Part shown: piece after piece, positions 42,180 through 55,124 of the stretch
How the letters are laid out: the number at the start of each line of letters is the position of its first letter
Numbering within the stretch: the stretch's first letter is position 1
From: Ephydatia muelleri
Taxonomy: Eukaryota > Porifera > Demospongiae > Spongillida > Spongillidae
Assembly: GCA_013339895.1 (NCBI GenBank)
Contig: JABACO010000009.1
Location: 8,419,138-8,483,137, forward strand
Length of the DNA: 64,000 nt
Direction: 5' to 3'
Notes under the pieces: generated by a model
Told to the model about the DNA's origin: nothing
The model's input: the letters and a program-made list of their open reading frames with translations, nothing else
Databases searched by the model: none
Made by a program: the position numbers and the translations under genes

Positions 42180-45100
42180 AGCGGGAGATAGGTCTAGAGC
42201 TCCATTGACGCAGAAGGTAAAACTGGATGGCGCCGATTTGATGATGGAAGTAGACACAGGAGCGGTGGCGTCCGTTATAAGAAATGTACAGGCAGTTGTG
42301 GACAACACCCAGGCGTCCCAAGTTGAGGCCTTCTGACGTTTACTTGAGAACATATACGGGAGAAAGGATCCAAGTAAAGGGACAAATCACGGTGGAAGCT
42401 AAGTATGGGGGCTCTACTCAACTGTTGGACATCCTGGTTGTCGGTGGTAAAGGTCCTTCATTGATGGGGCGGGATTGGTTACACAAATTAAAGCCTAACC
42501 TTTCTGTGTATTACATGGGGAGGAAGGGGAGTTACAGTTAAGATTCATGTCAACAGTTCAAAGCCTCCACGATTCTTCACGCCTCGACCAGTTCCCTATG
42601 CACTGCGGTGTAGAGTTGAGCAAGAGCTGGAGCGCTTACAGAGAGATAGAATTATTGAACCTGTTCAATTTTCCGAATGGGCAGCACCAGTGGTACCTGT
42701 GATGAAACAGGATGGAAGCATCAGAATATGTGGCGATTATAAGTTAACAGTGAATTCTGTTTCTGACATTGAATCTTACCCCCTTCCCAGGATAGATGAT
42801 TTGTGGTCCTCACTGGCGGGAGCTAGGGTTTTCACAAAACTGGACCTGGCCCATGCCTACTTACAGTTGGCCTTGGATGAAGAATCGAAGAAATTAGTAA
42901 CAGTGTCTATCCACAAGGGCCCTTTTTCGATATAATCGACTTCCATTCGGGGTGGCATCTGCCCCAGCCATTTTCCAAAGTGTCATAGAGGGGATTTTGA
43001 GTGGTATTCACCACGTCAATGCTTACATGGATGACGTCTGGTGACAAATGATACTGAGGCGGAACACCTTTCAACCTTGGAGGAAGTCCTGGCACGTTTG
43101 GAGCAGTATGGGGGGTACGGTTTAAACAAGGCAAAGTGTAAGTTTATGTTACCCAGTGTGGAATATTTGGGATATCACATCTCAGGGGATGGTGTCAGAC
43201 CTACACAGGAGAAGCTTCAGGCCATTGTGGATGCCCCCGCTCCTAAAGACGTTTCTCAGCTAAAATCTTTCCTTGGGTTGGTTAACTACTACTCAAAGTT
43301 TTTACCCCCACCTAGCAAACACATTGGCACCACTCTATGCATTTGCCTAAAAAAACATCAGCAATGGTGCTGGGGAGCTGAACAAGAGGAAGCTTTCAAG
43401 ATGGCCAAGTCACAGCTAGCATCAGATGTTGTGTTGGCACACTTTGATCCACAACAAAGGTTGGCCGTAGCTTGTGAGCATCACCTTATGGGGTAGGGGC
43501 AGTATTGTCACACTTGTACAATGATGGGTCTTGAAGAGGCCAATTGCATATGCTTCCCGTTCGCTTGCACCTGCTGAACGGAAATATACCCACATAGAAA
43601 AAGAGGGTCTAGCTGTGGTATTTGGAGTTAAAAAGTTCCACCAATACCTGCTTGGGAGGAAATTTGTTGTGTTTTCAGATCACAAGCCTCTTCAGTTCCT
43701 CTTTTGCGAAACTAGACCAGCTACCTCCAATGGCATTGGCGAGAATTCAGCGTTGGGCATTGATGTTGAGCGCTTACAACTATCAGATTGTGTACAGCCA
43801 AGCCAACTTCAGGCGAATGCAGATGGGCTAAGCAGGCTTGCCTTAAAAGGAGAAGAGCCAGGAGATGTTCCTTTACCTGGAGACACGATCCTGATGATGG
43901 AATGCTGATTCAGTTGTTACTGCTACCACTATCCGGAGTTGGACAGATAAGGATCCAGTCCTGTCTCTGGTCAGACGAATGGTCTTGCATGGTTGGCAGC
44001 CACAGGCAAGTGATGAGTTTAGACCATACGAGCAACGTAAGCTTGAACTTGGTGTCCAGAATGGATGTGTACCTTGGGGCAGTCGGGGTAGTGGTGCCTC
44101 CACAGGAAGACAGCATGTTCTTGAAATGCTGCACGAAGGGTCACCCTGGTATCTCACGAATGAAATCTCTTGCTAAGGGAATAGTATGGTGACCCAAGTT
44201 GGATGCTGATCAAGAGGACCTTGGTCAGGAAGCTGCAAAGCTTGCCAAGAGAATCAGAAGTGTTGTTCGAAGGTTCAGTTACACCCATGGGAGTGGCCTG
44301 TAGAGCCTTGGGCTCGGGTGCATGTTGATTTCTTTGGCCCCTTTTTGGGAAAGCAATTCTTTATCATGTAGATGCTCACTCTAAATGGATAGATGTGTGT
44401 GTAGTGTTGTAACCTTCCTCTCAGCAGGCCATTCAGGCACTTAGAAGGAGTGTTTTACAACACATGGGCTCCCACAGACCCTGGTCTCTGACAATGGAGC
44501 AGCATTTTCAAGTTCAGAGTTTCAAACATTTGTTACACGAAATTGATTCAAGCATGTCAGAAGTGCACCCTATCATCCGGCCACCAACGGGCTAGCTGAG
44601 CGAGCAGTTCAACAGTCAAGGATGCCCTAAAGAAGACCCTCGGGTGACATTGATACTCGTTTATCCAGATTTTTGTTTCAAAATAGGCTCACAACCGCAT
44701 TCCTCTACTGGCCAGTCACCTGCCAAAGCTCTTACTGGGACGTTGTACCCAGGTCTCACTTGGACTTCCTTTTCCCAGATGTGGCTGACAATGTGAAGCA
44801 GGAATCAGCAACGGCAGAAGCAGAACCATGATCAGAGGGCAACTGAGCATTTCTTTGTAGTTGGAGACAAGGTGTCTGCTCCTAAATCATAGAGGTACTC
44901 CCTACCCTAGCTTCCAGGGACAGTATCTGCTGTGTCAGGTTCCCGCTCTTTGACAATCAATTTCCGTGATGGACGCGAATCCAGATACCATGCAGATCAC
45001 GTTAGGGCTCGTGAACAAGATGGGAGAGGAGGCAAAGAAGATGAAGACGAAGATGATTTCCTCACCAACTGAGTGTATTCAAGATCAAGAAGAGGAAACC

Positions 45101-45220
45101 TTGTTGGCTACAGATCAGAATCAGGCCCCACCTGCAAACACTCACAGGGAGGATACTCCACCAGGCCCCAACACCTCCACCCGAGGAAGTACATGTTCAC
45201 CCACAACCTGCTTCAGTTGA
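42180..45220 (+). pseudogene. Gypsy pol: protease, RT, RNase H, integrase (broken)
   Basis: In order: aspartic protease VDTGAVASVI with LMGRDWL (42235-42480); RT with EWAAPVVPVMKQDGSIRICG, KLDLAHAYLQL, LPFGVASAPAIFQ and the catalytic YMDDV (43020s); RNase H with AYASRSLAPAERKYTHIEKE and SDHKPLQFL, whose first acidic motif reads CEHHLMG instead of CDAS.YG; integrase with HVDFFGPF, LVSDNGAAF and NGLAERAVQ. Many single-base indels and stops (near 42330, 42930, 43040, 43490, 44190 and throughout the integrase) make it inactive. Confidence 0.85.
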
Positions 45221-45330
45221 GGGTGACATCTCAAGCAGCTCCTGTATTACGTCGCTCAACCCGTCCTCGTCATCCTTCAGATCGGTCTGTGAATATGAAG
45301 GGAGAAAGTGTGGGTAATGGACTTAATGCG

Positions 45331-45608
45331 TTAGTACAATAGGACTTGTAGGTCTCACATGTAGAAGCTTCTAGAAGAAGTTCAGGTTGTAATGGGACAT
45401 GGCGCAGTTGGATTGATTGCTACTACTTAAGAACTCTCCAGGACTCTCTCTCGGCGGGTCTGCAACAACGGTGCTGGTTGCTGTCCTTGTCAGCGTGGCA
45501 CACTGGTTACTCCCTCCTTGTATAGTTGTGTGCTTTGTGATTGTTAATATTGATATCTTCTCTGTTCCTACGAGCGCCTCGCGTTATGTACACAGCTGGA
45601 GTTATCAC
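45331..45608 (+). mobile_element. 3' LTR of gypsy element
   Basis: Starts TTAGTACAATAGGACT and ends GGAGTTATCAC. Clear base and indel differences from the 5' LTR show an old insertion. A clean target-site duplication was not found (GGTAC before, GCAAT after). Confidence 0.85.
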
Positions 45609-46133
45609 GCAATGTTTATGTTATAAAATCAATCATAGCAAATTCATTCATTACAATTATCAGATTACCACTGTATGGGGTGGTGGAACGAAATGACATG
45701 ACTTGCCATGAATCACATATGGTCCAAACATACATGTATATTTACTGTATAGCAATTCCGTGTATGAGCCCCTCCATTTGGGGTAGCAAGCTAAGCAATA
45801 AACAGATTACCTTCTTTCCCAGTGAATTTTTCATTCATATGAATTAAAACCGATACATGATCAGCTTGGCAATTATGAGAAATATCTGGACTTTACTCTT
45901 TGCATAAGTAATCGGCCATTTAATGTGGCAGCTCCATAATATCACACATGTTAATACAACGTTAAAGCATATCTTCATGAACTTAACATGAGGAGATTCA
46001 GAAGGACGATGATAAGTTAACACAACACGTTTGCAAGGTTTCCAGTACAAATGATACTGAACATTTGGCATCAAGCAGATTGGAGGAACTTCAAATACAT
46101 TCAGAGGACTAATGTCGAATGTTGCAGCTTTCT
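45609..46133 (-). other. Intron of gene B, with possible read-through frame
   Basis: A minus-strand frame continues from the last EGF-like exon ([19 protein letters not shown]) because that exon has GG|ATAAG where the others have GG|GTAAG. No domain is recognised; more likely intron behind a dead exon. Confidence 0.45.
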
Positions 46134-48892
46134 TATCCACACAAGTACTGTTTTTTGAAGAGATTTGGTATCTAGGGTAACAACTGCACCACTCAGGTTC
46201 CATTTGTATTGGTACATACATGTATCTGATTGCACTCACTAATACCTAGAGCACATTCATCTATTCTGCATGGTGGGAAGTTTGTGTAGCGAATACAATA
46301 TAGTGCATAGATTGTATATTCTCTTACCCACACAGGTTTCTGTTGTTTCAAAGAGATTTGGTATCCAAGGGTAGCAGCTGCACACATAGCTTCCATTGGT
46401 GTTGGTACAACTCTGATTGCATCCACTTACACCCAGAGCGCATTCATCAATGTCTGTATGGTGGGGAGTTGTTCATCAATATATTATTTTAGGTACTGTA
46501 AGGTCTTCTTACCCATGCAAATTGGTTGTTGGAAGAGATTAGGTATCCAAGGTAGCAACTACACATATAGCTTCCATTTGTGTTTGTACAATACTGATTG
46601 CATCCACTTGTACCCAGAGCACATTCATCTATGTCTGTATGGTGGTAAGTTGAAATATAAAGAATGTTTCTTAATAATACAAATATTTAGGGTCATAGTT
46701 TCATGCCCTGACTGGATATTCTCTTACCCACACAAGTTCTGTTGTTCAAAGAGATTTGGTATCCAAGGTAGCAGCTGCACACATAGCTTCCATTGGTGTT
46801 GGTACAACTCTGATTGCATCCACTTACACCCAGAGCGCATTCATCAATGTCTGTATGGTGGGGAGTTGTTCATCAATATATTATTTTAGGTACTGTAAGG
46901 TCTTCTTACCCATGCAAGATTGGTTGTTGGAAGAGATTTGGTATCCAAGGTAGCAACTACAATATAGCTTCCATTTGTGTTTGTACAATACTGATTGCAT
47001 CCACTTGTACCCAGAGCACATTCATCTATGTCTGTATGGTGGTAAGTTGAAATATAAAGAATGTTTCTTAATAATACAAATATTTAGGGTCATAGTTTCA
47101 TGCCCTGACTGGATATTCTCTTACCCACACAAGTTCTGTTGTTCAAAGAGATTTGGTATCCAAGGTAGCAGCTGCACACATAGCTTCCATTGGTGTTGGT
47201 ACAACTCTGATTGCATCCACTTACACCCAGAGCGCATTCATCAATGTCTGTATGGTGGGGAGTTGTTCATCAATATATTATTTTAGGTACTGTAAGGTCT
47301 TCTTACCCATGCAAGATTGGTTGTTGGAAGAGATTTGGTATCCAAGTTAGCAACTACACATATAGCTTCCATTTGGTTTGTACAATACTGATTGCATCCA
47401 CTTGTACCCAGAGCACATTCATCTATGTCTGTTATGGTGGTAAGTTGAAATATAAAGAATGTTTCTTAATAATACAAATATTTAGGGTCATAGTTTTCAT
47501 GCCCTGACTGGATATTCTCTTACCCACACAAGTTCTGTTGTTCAAAGAGATTTGGTATCCAAGGGTAGCAGCTGCACACATAGCTTCCATTGGTGTTGGT
47601 ACAACTCTGATTGCATCCACTTACACCCAGAGCGCATTCATCAATGTCTGTATGGTGGGGAGTTGTTCATCAATATATTATTTTAGGTACTGTAAGGTCT
47701 TCTTACCCATGCAAGATTGGTTGTTGAAGAGATTTGGTATCCAAGGTAGCAACTACACATATAGCTTCCATTTGTGTTTGTACAATACTGATTGCATCCA
47801 CTTGTACCCAGAGCACATTCATCTATGTCTGTATGGTGGTAAGTTGAAATATAACTGTTTTGAAGAATGTTTCTTAATAATACAAATATTTAGGGTCATA
47901 GTGTCATGCACTGACTGGCACAAGTTCTGTTGTTGGATGAAATTTGGTACCCAATGTAGCAACTGCACACATAACTTCCATTGGTGTTGGTTACAATACT
48001 GATTGCATCCACTTATACCCAAAGCACATTCATCTATGTCTGTGTGGTGGAAAGTTGTCCATCGATTACAAATATTATGTATTTAATGATATAGATGCTG
48101 CAATTTGAGTGCCACAGATGGTATATTCTCTTACCCACACAAATTCTGTGGTTGGGAGAGATTTGGTATCCAATGTAGCAAGTGCAAAAATAGCTTCCAA
48201 TGGTGTTGATACAATACTGATTGCATCCATTTGTACCCAGAGCACATTCATCTATGTCTGTGTGGCAACATGTTATGCATCAAAAATCATAAAGTATTAA
48301 AATAGTGCAAATTGTGAATACTGTAGCATCACTAATAATATGTCTTACCCACCACATGTTCTGTTGTTTGATGAGATTGGTATCCAAGGTAGCAACTTGC
48401 ACACATAGCTTTCATTGGTGTTGGTACCAATTCTGATTGCATCCACTTATACCCAGAGCACACTCATCATGTATGTCTGTATGATGGGAAGTTGAAGTAT
48501 AACTATTATGAAGAATGTTATTTAATAATACAAATATTTAGGGTCATAGTTTCATGCCTGACTGGATATTCTCTTACCCACACACGTTCTGTTGTTGGAT
48601 AAGATTTGGTATCCCAAGGTAGCAACTGCACACATAGCTTCCATTGGTGTTGGTGCAATCCTGATTACATCCACTTATACCCAAGCACATTCATCTATGT
48701 CTGTGTGATGGGAAGTTGTGCTTGCATATTACATTAATAGTTTCAAGCACGGCCTGCATATTATCTTACCTACACAAGTTCTGCTGTTGGAAGAGATTTG
48801 GTATCCAAGGTAGCAACTGCACACATAGCTTCCAATGGTATTGGTACATAACTGATAGCATCCATGAATACCCAGAGCACATTCATCTATAT
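46134..48892 (-). CDS. Gene B: array of 14 calcium-binding EGF exons
   Basis: Fourteen exons of about 123 nt (41 codons, phase 1-1) are read on the minus strand. Each gives the cbEGF signature: DIDECALG at the N-terminus, then [27 protein letters not shown] and a GTAAGA donor. Measured examples: 46328-46453, 46728-46850 and 48770-48892. Others start near 46513, 46910, 47122, 47303, 47520, 47703, 47930, 48135, 48345 and 48575. The lowest one (46134-46265) has a frameshift and a GT-to-AT donor change. The exon near 47930 has lost the donor sequence. Lengths of 122 and 126 in some exons reflect single-base indels. D/N and Y/F at the conserved positions predict Ca2+ binding and a rigid rod. Confidence 0.85.
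46325..47660. repeat. 397-bp higher-order repeat of EGF exon pairs
   Basis: The same exon landmark (ACCCAGAGCGCATTCATCAA) occurs at 46431, 46828, 47225 and 47625: spacings 397, 397 and 400. Each unit holds two EGF exons with two distinct introns, nearly identical from unit to unit. Confidence 0.9.
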
Positions 48893-49074
48893 CTGCATGT
48901 TACACGTTGAAGAATCAGATTATGTTACAGCTCAGTAATGGCTTACATGCTGCAATATCTTATTGATATTTACACGTGATAATTGCAGTAAGGTTCAAAC
49001 TAGTACAATTTTTTGTTATACACATTACCGATCAACACAGATTTCGCTATAGTTAGTAAATTTGATATTCATGA

Positions 49075-51316
49075 TGAGACCTTCCATGCCTGATCAACAC
49101 AACTTTTGCCATGACCATGTCAAATTTTTTAAAATTTTTAATATATAAGAGATCTTGTACTGTGTTGTTATGTGCAAAGTTTCACTTTCCAAAACACTTC
49201 GGTTCATTAATAAATATTTGGCAACTTTGGAGCGTCCTGTGATTTTGCTCATTGGTATGAGTGTTAGCAATGCTTGTAATATTTCATTGATAATGCTCAT
49301 ATTGGTATGATTGATATCATATACCACAAGGAAGTAAAAACAATCTATGTTTACCATCAATAAAATTAATAACTTGGCCCCTTGTTTTGCACATATCAAA
49401 ATATCTCAAAAAACACCCCTATTTAGATTTCCTTCATTTTTGGCCATTAGTTGGAAACGTACTGATGTACTTAAGTTAGTTGGGTCAGTTTCCGAGAAAA
49501 TGAGCCTTCGCTATATAATAAAAGTTCTAAGATACAGTAGGTGGGTGTTTTTGTTGTTTGTTGTAATGTGTACAATGCAGTGCGTAGTGCATGGTCACGT
49601 GCTATGTGAGCTAAGCTATAGCATCCTTGCAGTGTAGCCGAGTGGGCGTGACAGGAATGAAGTTAAGCAAGCGAATGTGGGAAAGCTTTATAATACACTA
49701 CTAGGTACCGAACGATGATGCGAGTGGACTAGGAAAAGAACATCCTTACGCGCGTCCGCGACGTGGGAGGCGGCGACAACCATCAGGCGCTAGCTGACAA
49801 CCATTCACTTGGATCCGTTAATTTGGTACGATCGTCACACGAAGTGATAACTCATCTTCTTTGACCCGTATAGCCTCAGAAAATAAAACAAAACAACAAA
49901 ACAAACAGACACTGAGTTGCGAACGGCTATATAGCTTAGTTTAAGGCGGAGACTGGGCGGGAACAAGGAAGTCATGCGGAATGGGAGAATGGAACTAGGG
50001 TTGCCTGGGCAAATGGAGCAGGATAGGTGCATTAACTTTGCACACCTGTATCTCCGCAACGGATAGAGTGAAAATTAACGAACAGTACAAATCAATACCC
50101 TCTACCCTACAAACCGAATTTGAAGCGATTTGATTACTCCTGCCGAAAGTTATGACGGGTTCATACCCTGTGGGGTATCGGACGTTGCAAGACGGGCACG
50201 GAGCAAGTGCAAGACCCCAAAAAGTATTTAACGTAGAGAAATGGTGTAGTTATGAAGTGTTGAAAATAGGAAGTCAATGGCGTGTACCGTTCGGACGTTA
50301 TAGCGATTCAAACGTGAATGATTTTTATAACTTTTATATATATATATAGCGAAGGCTCATTTTCTCGGGAAACTGACCCAGTTGGGTATTCGTTTCGTTT
50401 ATCAAGTTATAAATGAATTTGTGCCAAACATGTCATATTCTTTGAAGTACCACTTGACCACACCGTTTACACAGACGCCACAAAGCTATCATCACCGTAT
50501 ACTATTGCACGCATTCACTTAAAGTACACGTAAATATGTGCGAGGTCTGTGTGACACGCGAATTCCTGAGTTTGCATACGAACGATTACGCGTGCTGGGA
50601 GGGCAATGAGAACAAAAGCGGCCCGCAGCCCACGCACCTTACATGCAATGTTCTGCATTGCCCTCCCAGCACGCGTAGTCGTTCGTATGCAAACTCAGGA
50701 ATTCGAGTGTCACATCAGACCTCGCACATATTTACACGCGTACTTTGAGTGCGACATCGTGCGCGTGAATGTTGCTATAGTATACGGCGATGATAGCTTT
50801 GTGGCGTCTGTGTAAACGGTGTGGTCAAGCGGTACTTCAAAGAAACATGACACGTTTGGCACAAATTCATTTATAACTTATGCACGAAACGAATACCCCA
50901 ACTAACTTTTAATTAAATTAAGTACATCACAACTAATGGGCCGAAATCTAAATAGGGGTGTTTTGAGATACTTTGATGTGTGCAAAACAAGGGGCCAAGT
51001 TATTAATTTTATTGATGGTAACATATACATTTTGTGAATGTTTGTTCTTCCGTGTGGTATATGCTATTTATTGATATCAATCATGCCAATATGAGCATTA
51101 TCAATGAAATATTACAGCATTGCTAACAACTCATATCAATGAGCAAAATCACAGGACGCTCCAAAGTTGCCCAATATTTATTAATGAACCAAAGTGTTTC
51201 TGAAAATGAAACTTTGCACAATAACAACACAGTACAAGATCTCTTATATATAAAAAATTAAAAAATTTGACATGGTCATGGCAAATGTTGTGTTGATCAG
51301 GCATGGAATGTCTCTG
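49075..51316. repeat. Nested palindrome: foldback element split by a TIR element
   Basis: Outer arms 49077-49477 and about 50897-51316 are inverted copies (ends CCATGCCTGATCAACACAAC / GTTGATCAGGCATGG). Inside, 50384-50630 is complementary to 50670-50897 (e.g. GCGTGCTGGGAGGGCAATG / CATTGCCCTCCCAGCACGC) around a loop near 50650. Removing the TIR element at 49482-50379 leaves a single palindrome of about 1.34 kb with arms of about 640 bp. No protein is evident. Confidence 0.85.
49482..50379. mobile_element. 898-bp TIR element within the palindrome
   Basis: Ends GGGTCAGTTTCC...GGAAACTGACCC, with inverted repeats of about 50 bp (GAAAATGAGCCTTCGCTATA), flanked by AGTT on both sides (49478-49481 and 50380-50383). 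The uninterrupted right arm of the palindrome shows the empty-site order. The interior at about 50025-50130 resembles the interior of the element at 4736-5198. No transposase is seen. Confidence 0.8.
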
Positions 51317-51357
51317 ATAGCAACTGCGAAGTTAGCTTCCAATTATTGTGATGCAAT
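51311..51357 (-). pseudogene. Relic EGF exon
   Basis: TAGCAACTGC...TTAGCTTCCAATTATTG resembles the coding core of the EGF exons but is too degraded to translate. It sits directly at the right end of the palindrome. Confidence 0.4.
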
Positions 51358-51694
51358 TTAGTTTGTAGTTTTGAATTCAATGAATAGACAGTGTGCTCCT
51401 TTGATAGTTACACAGATGCTAAATGTGTGCTCAGTATTCCAAGCAGTTCATAAGTGCAAAGTGGCTGAAAGTTATGAGCCTGCTGCCATTTTGTAGGGAG
51501 CATAAACTAATACAGTACATAACATTTCAAACAATGTCAAAGTGTTGTGCGTTTTGTTACCAAACAGCTAACTAGACAAAACACAAGGAAGTACAGATGC
51601 ACATACTAAAGTTCTACATCCTGGACAATTATTGGCCCCCCCCCAGGAAATTAATAAATTTAATAACATAAAGAATAAAAACATATGCTCTTAC

Positions 51695-52185
51695 CTAGAT
51701 TGCACATTGCTGAGCTATTATTTCCTTTGTAAATCACTTTTCTCCATGTTGGATCACCATTTAATCGTGTTGTGCACCCAGCTCTGTATCCGCCATAAGA
51801 TTGGTCCAGATGCCAGCAGAGACGACTGACACAGTCATTGCTGCCCGGATCATTGTCACAGGAAGTCAAGTGCACACTTGAAAATCGGCAAAGCCAAAAC
51901 TGTACGATGGATAGCGGTACCAATAGGCACCTCCAGGATCATAGTATGCTGTAGTTGTGGAGTATGTTGCTGTAAAGCTTGTGGTGAACCAAATGCTCCA
52001 ATTGCAAACACAGTCGATGAATTGGAACTTTTAGCACCAACAAAAACGATTTGAGTGTCATTGCAGGCTGCCAAGTCTCTTGTAGTGGTGTAGGAAGAGT
52101 ATGGTTGGTCATAGCATTTCACGTAGCCACTCAGAGCTAGTTCTCCCTCGCTGTAGTTGTACATGACTCCACAAGGACGGAACAG
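51695..52185 (-). CDS. Gene B exon: Cys-rich extracellular domain
   Basis: Collinear with 1391-1881: acceptor ATATAG, donor TCTAG|GTAAGA, 491 nt. Reads LYNYSEGELALSGYVKCYDQ, AACNDTQIVFVGAKSSNSST and, in another frame, DCVSRLCWHLDQSYGGYRAG. It has an extra base in the first Cys region (CCGTCCTTGTGG versus CCGTCTTGTGG in gene A) and a missing one near 51975 (CAAGCTTTACAG). Thus the two copies have different lesions. Phase 1 at the 3' end joins the EGF exons (NP-D-IDEC). Confidence 0.75.
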
Positions 52186-54891
52186 CTATATAGAAATGGG
52201 TAAGGGTACATGCGTTGTTACATTAGTACATTTAATGCATGCTTGCTGCCTATGTATGAACACAACAATACACACCTATGCAATTGCATACTATATTAAA
52301 TGACATCCACTTAGTAAATGTATCTTGTATTAGGCGCAAATGTCTACTGTCTTATATGAAAAGCCTATTGTCTTCTGTCACTATTTGGTCATTTTGTTTT
52401 GTTATGCATCCAAATGGAATGATTAGCAGAATTCAAATTATACACCCATACTTTGAACATGGATTCTGTTGCAAAATACCAGGTAACGATTATTATATCA
52501 GTGGCATGTCTGATATATCTAATCATTAATGCCCAGCTAAGCAGATTTCTTGTCTCACCTAGCTTGACTTTGTGACAATGCACGAATAAAATAAAACCGC
52601 AATGCAACCCCAATGGAGGCAATCCCATGTGCCAGGGATGCAAGAACCACTCCACAGTACTGTGATGAGTGCCAGAAGCCAAAGGTTTGAAATCTTTAAA
52701 CAACTATTGTGCCAAATGCTAAATGCATTACTAAGCGTGACGGTCTTCCATTTCTACATTTCTATGGTGCTGTGTGCAAACGGTTTACTTAATCATATGT
52801 TGGAATTGTGTATGCATGCTTCTATAATAGCTAATATGCCATACTGTAATGTTTAAAATTCAAATAATATTATACTGATATGTGAAAAATGTGACTTTGT
52901 TGAATTGTTTGAAACTTATTATGCATGTATGAAATTTATTCAAGTACATGTACATGTGTATACAAATGACCCCACTGAATTGTTATTTTTATTGTAAAAA
53001 TAGCACCATCCTGCAACAGTGTGCTCATTGTTAATCAAACACCAGGGTTGCACAAAGAGTATGTAATTTTGCTAGACTGAGAGGTGTGAAGAGTGGTATC
53101 CACATCTGCTGCTGTTGCCTGGTTCTCTGCCTCTAATTCTAGCGCACACTGCATAAATCTCATGCAACCATGGGGATAATAATGTGCACCCTATTCTAGG
53201 GTGTGATCATTGTCCTGCACAAAACAGAGTTTTAGAAGTGATACTCATGCATAGTATGGGGAAACTGCAGCTGCTGATGGAAGGTTTACATACCCTGCAT
53301 TCTACTTCAGATCATGTACGTATGCCTCAAAGCACCCTCCCCCTCCCTCAAACTCACCCCCTCCCTCAAGACAAATTCCCAATGTACATCCAATCCCATC
53401 ACTTCAATCAGTTGTAGGGTGCTTAAAATTCTTCCTCTCAATGTTGATGCACACAAGCAAATCCCTGTGCTGACCCTAGGTACTGTTTTGCAATCTCATG
53501 ACATGTGAGTTGTATGCAGGTAGATGCTACACCTGAAAAACTATGTGTTAATGCAAGAGCATGTTGGAACTATGCCATTTCCCTTATTGATAAGGTTTTG
53601 AGCTGATCGGTAATGTTCATATTGACAAGTTGTTTTCATTGCTTTTTATGCCTTCTAATAGTACATATCACCAACCTTCTCATAGAGAATGTTTGTATTT
53701 ACTTGTTCACTCAATAAAAGGTGTATATACTTACCGATAAGCTGAACAACTTATCGATAGTTATCCTAATCTACCTAAACACTTTTCAAATGCAACCACT
53801 TGAGTACAGCATAGCGGTTCTTGGGTTAGTACTGTGCTATAGCATCTATGAGTCATGGTTTTGACCTTCTCAAGCTGAATTAGAGACTCAAGCCACAACA
53901 CTTATCTTCATTTCTTTTAGATTTTAACATACGTGATTTGCTTGTTTACATATGGGTCAGAATTTATTTACTCAAAAGCTTAGTGAAACTCTTGTCTCAA
54001 TTATGGTTCATTTCCTATACAGTTACTTCAATTTTTAAGCAGCCTCTTAATCAACAAAAGGGACCAGTGTGTTCCATTCATTTCTGGTATAATATGTCAA
54101 ACAATTTGTATCATGCATCAATTGTGTTAGAATTGCAGATCAAGAAACCTAGCTTTGCAGCTGAACAGGGAATATCTTAAAAATGGCCATATTACATGTA
54201 TGTATGAGTTACAAACAGTTCAGTTGTTGGTGTCTGCTTTATGATCCACACTAATTCCTTACACAAATATACCATAAAATGTTTCAAAAGATGGATGGAA
54301 ACACCTGGAAGGTCAGGAAAATGACCATTTGACTTGAGCGTATCTCTTGAATGGTTGGATTTGGTTGGATTTCAACTGTCTTTATTGCATCATATTTTAC
54401 AGATGAGTAACAATGTCAATAATCTTCGATGTAAAGTGGTTTATTCCAAATCAATAAAAATAACATTTTAATGGGATTCACTTTGGATTAGAACAAGCCG
54501 AGATTGCATATTCATTCTCTGATTTGTACTTAATAAGCATTTAATAGGATAGAATGGCGCACTAGTCTCCACTGCAATAATGTCTTAATGGTGTGAAATA
54601 TCTAATGATCATCAAAGGCTTGGGTTCCCAGGCTCATTCTCAAAAAGACCCAAATGTTAACTTCATTAGAATATAAATAGATAAAAATATCAAGAGGCTT
54701 TTAAAAGTTCGAAATTGATTTTAAGATTACAACATATTTATCTTGTAAGTTTTAGGATATGCTGAGTAATACAGAACGCTTAAGTAAAATACATATTGAC
54801 ACAGTTGCATGAATCACCAATCCCTCATTTACAAATGTTGTTTAAAGTGCTCTGACTGTACAAGAGTAGTGTAAAGCTTCCTATAATGTAC
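52186..54891 (-). other. Intron of gene B
   Basis: Shares segments with the matching intron of gene A (52590-52700 with 2640-2750; 53930-54400 with 2974-3600). Otherwise no feature is recognised. Confidence 0.5.
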
Positions 54892-55124
54892 CTTGACTTA
54901 TTAGGAAGATCCATTTCCCACCCAATTCCAACATTGCTGTTGCCAGCGATGTTGAGGATGTAAGGTGTTCTTGATCCAGGAATATTCACATAGTTCACAT
55001 TGTTTCCAGCATTGAACCCAACCTGTGCTCCATAGGATGGCCACTGTATCAATCCATCTGCATACAAAAATATTGTATACGATCTGACATTGTCTGTCGC
55101 AAGGACAGCTTGAAATGTGTTGGT
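54892..55124 (-). CDS. Gene B exon: C-terminal half of NIDO
   Basis: Acceptor TTTCACAG, donor CAAG|GTACAT. TNTFQAVLATDNVRSYTIFL, GAQVGFNAGNNVNYVNIPGS and NVGIG match 4057-4288. It is 233 nt rather than 232: an extra base near 54925 (GGGTGGGAAATGG) replaces the GGQWIF ending with WEMDLPNKS. Same role as in gene A. Confidence 0.8.

Noticed and set aside
46325..48300. A CRISPR-like array (regular spaced repeats)
   Set aside because: Spacing reflects EGF exons with splice sites on the minus strand; repeats are coding and the context is metazoan.
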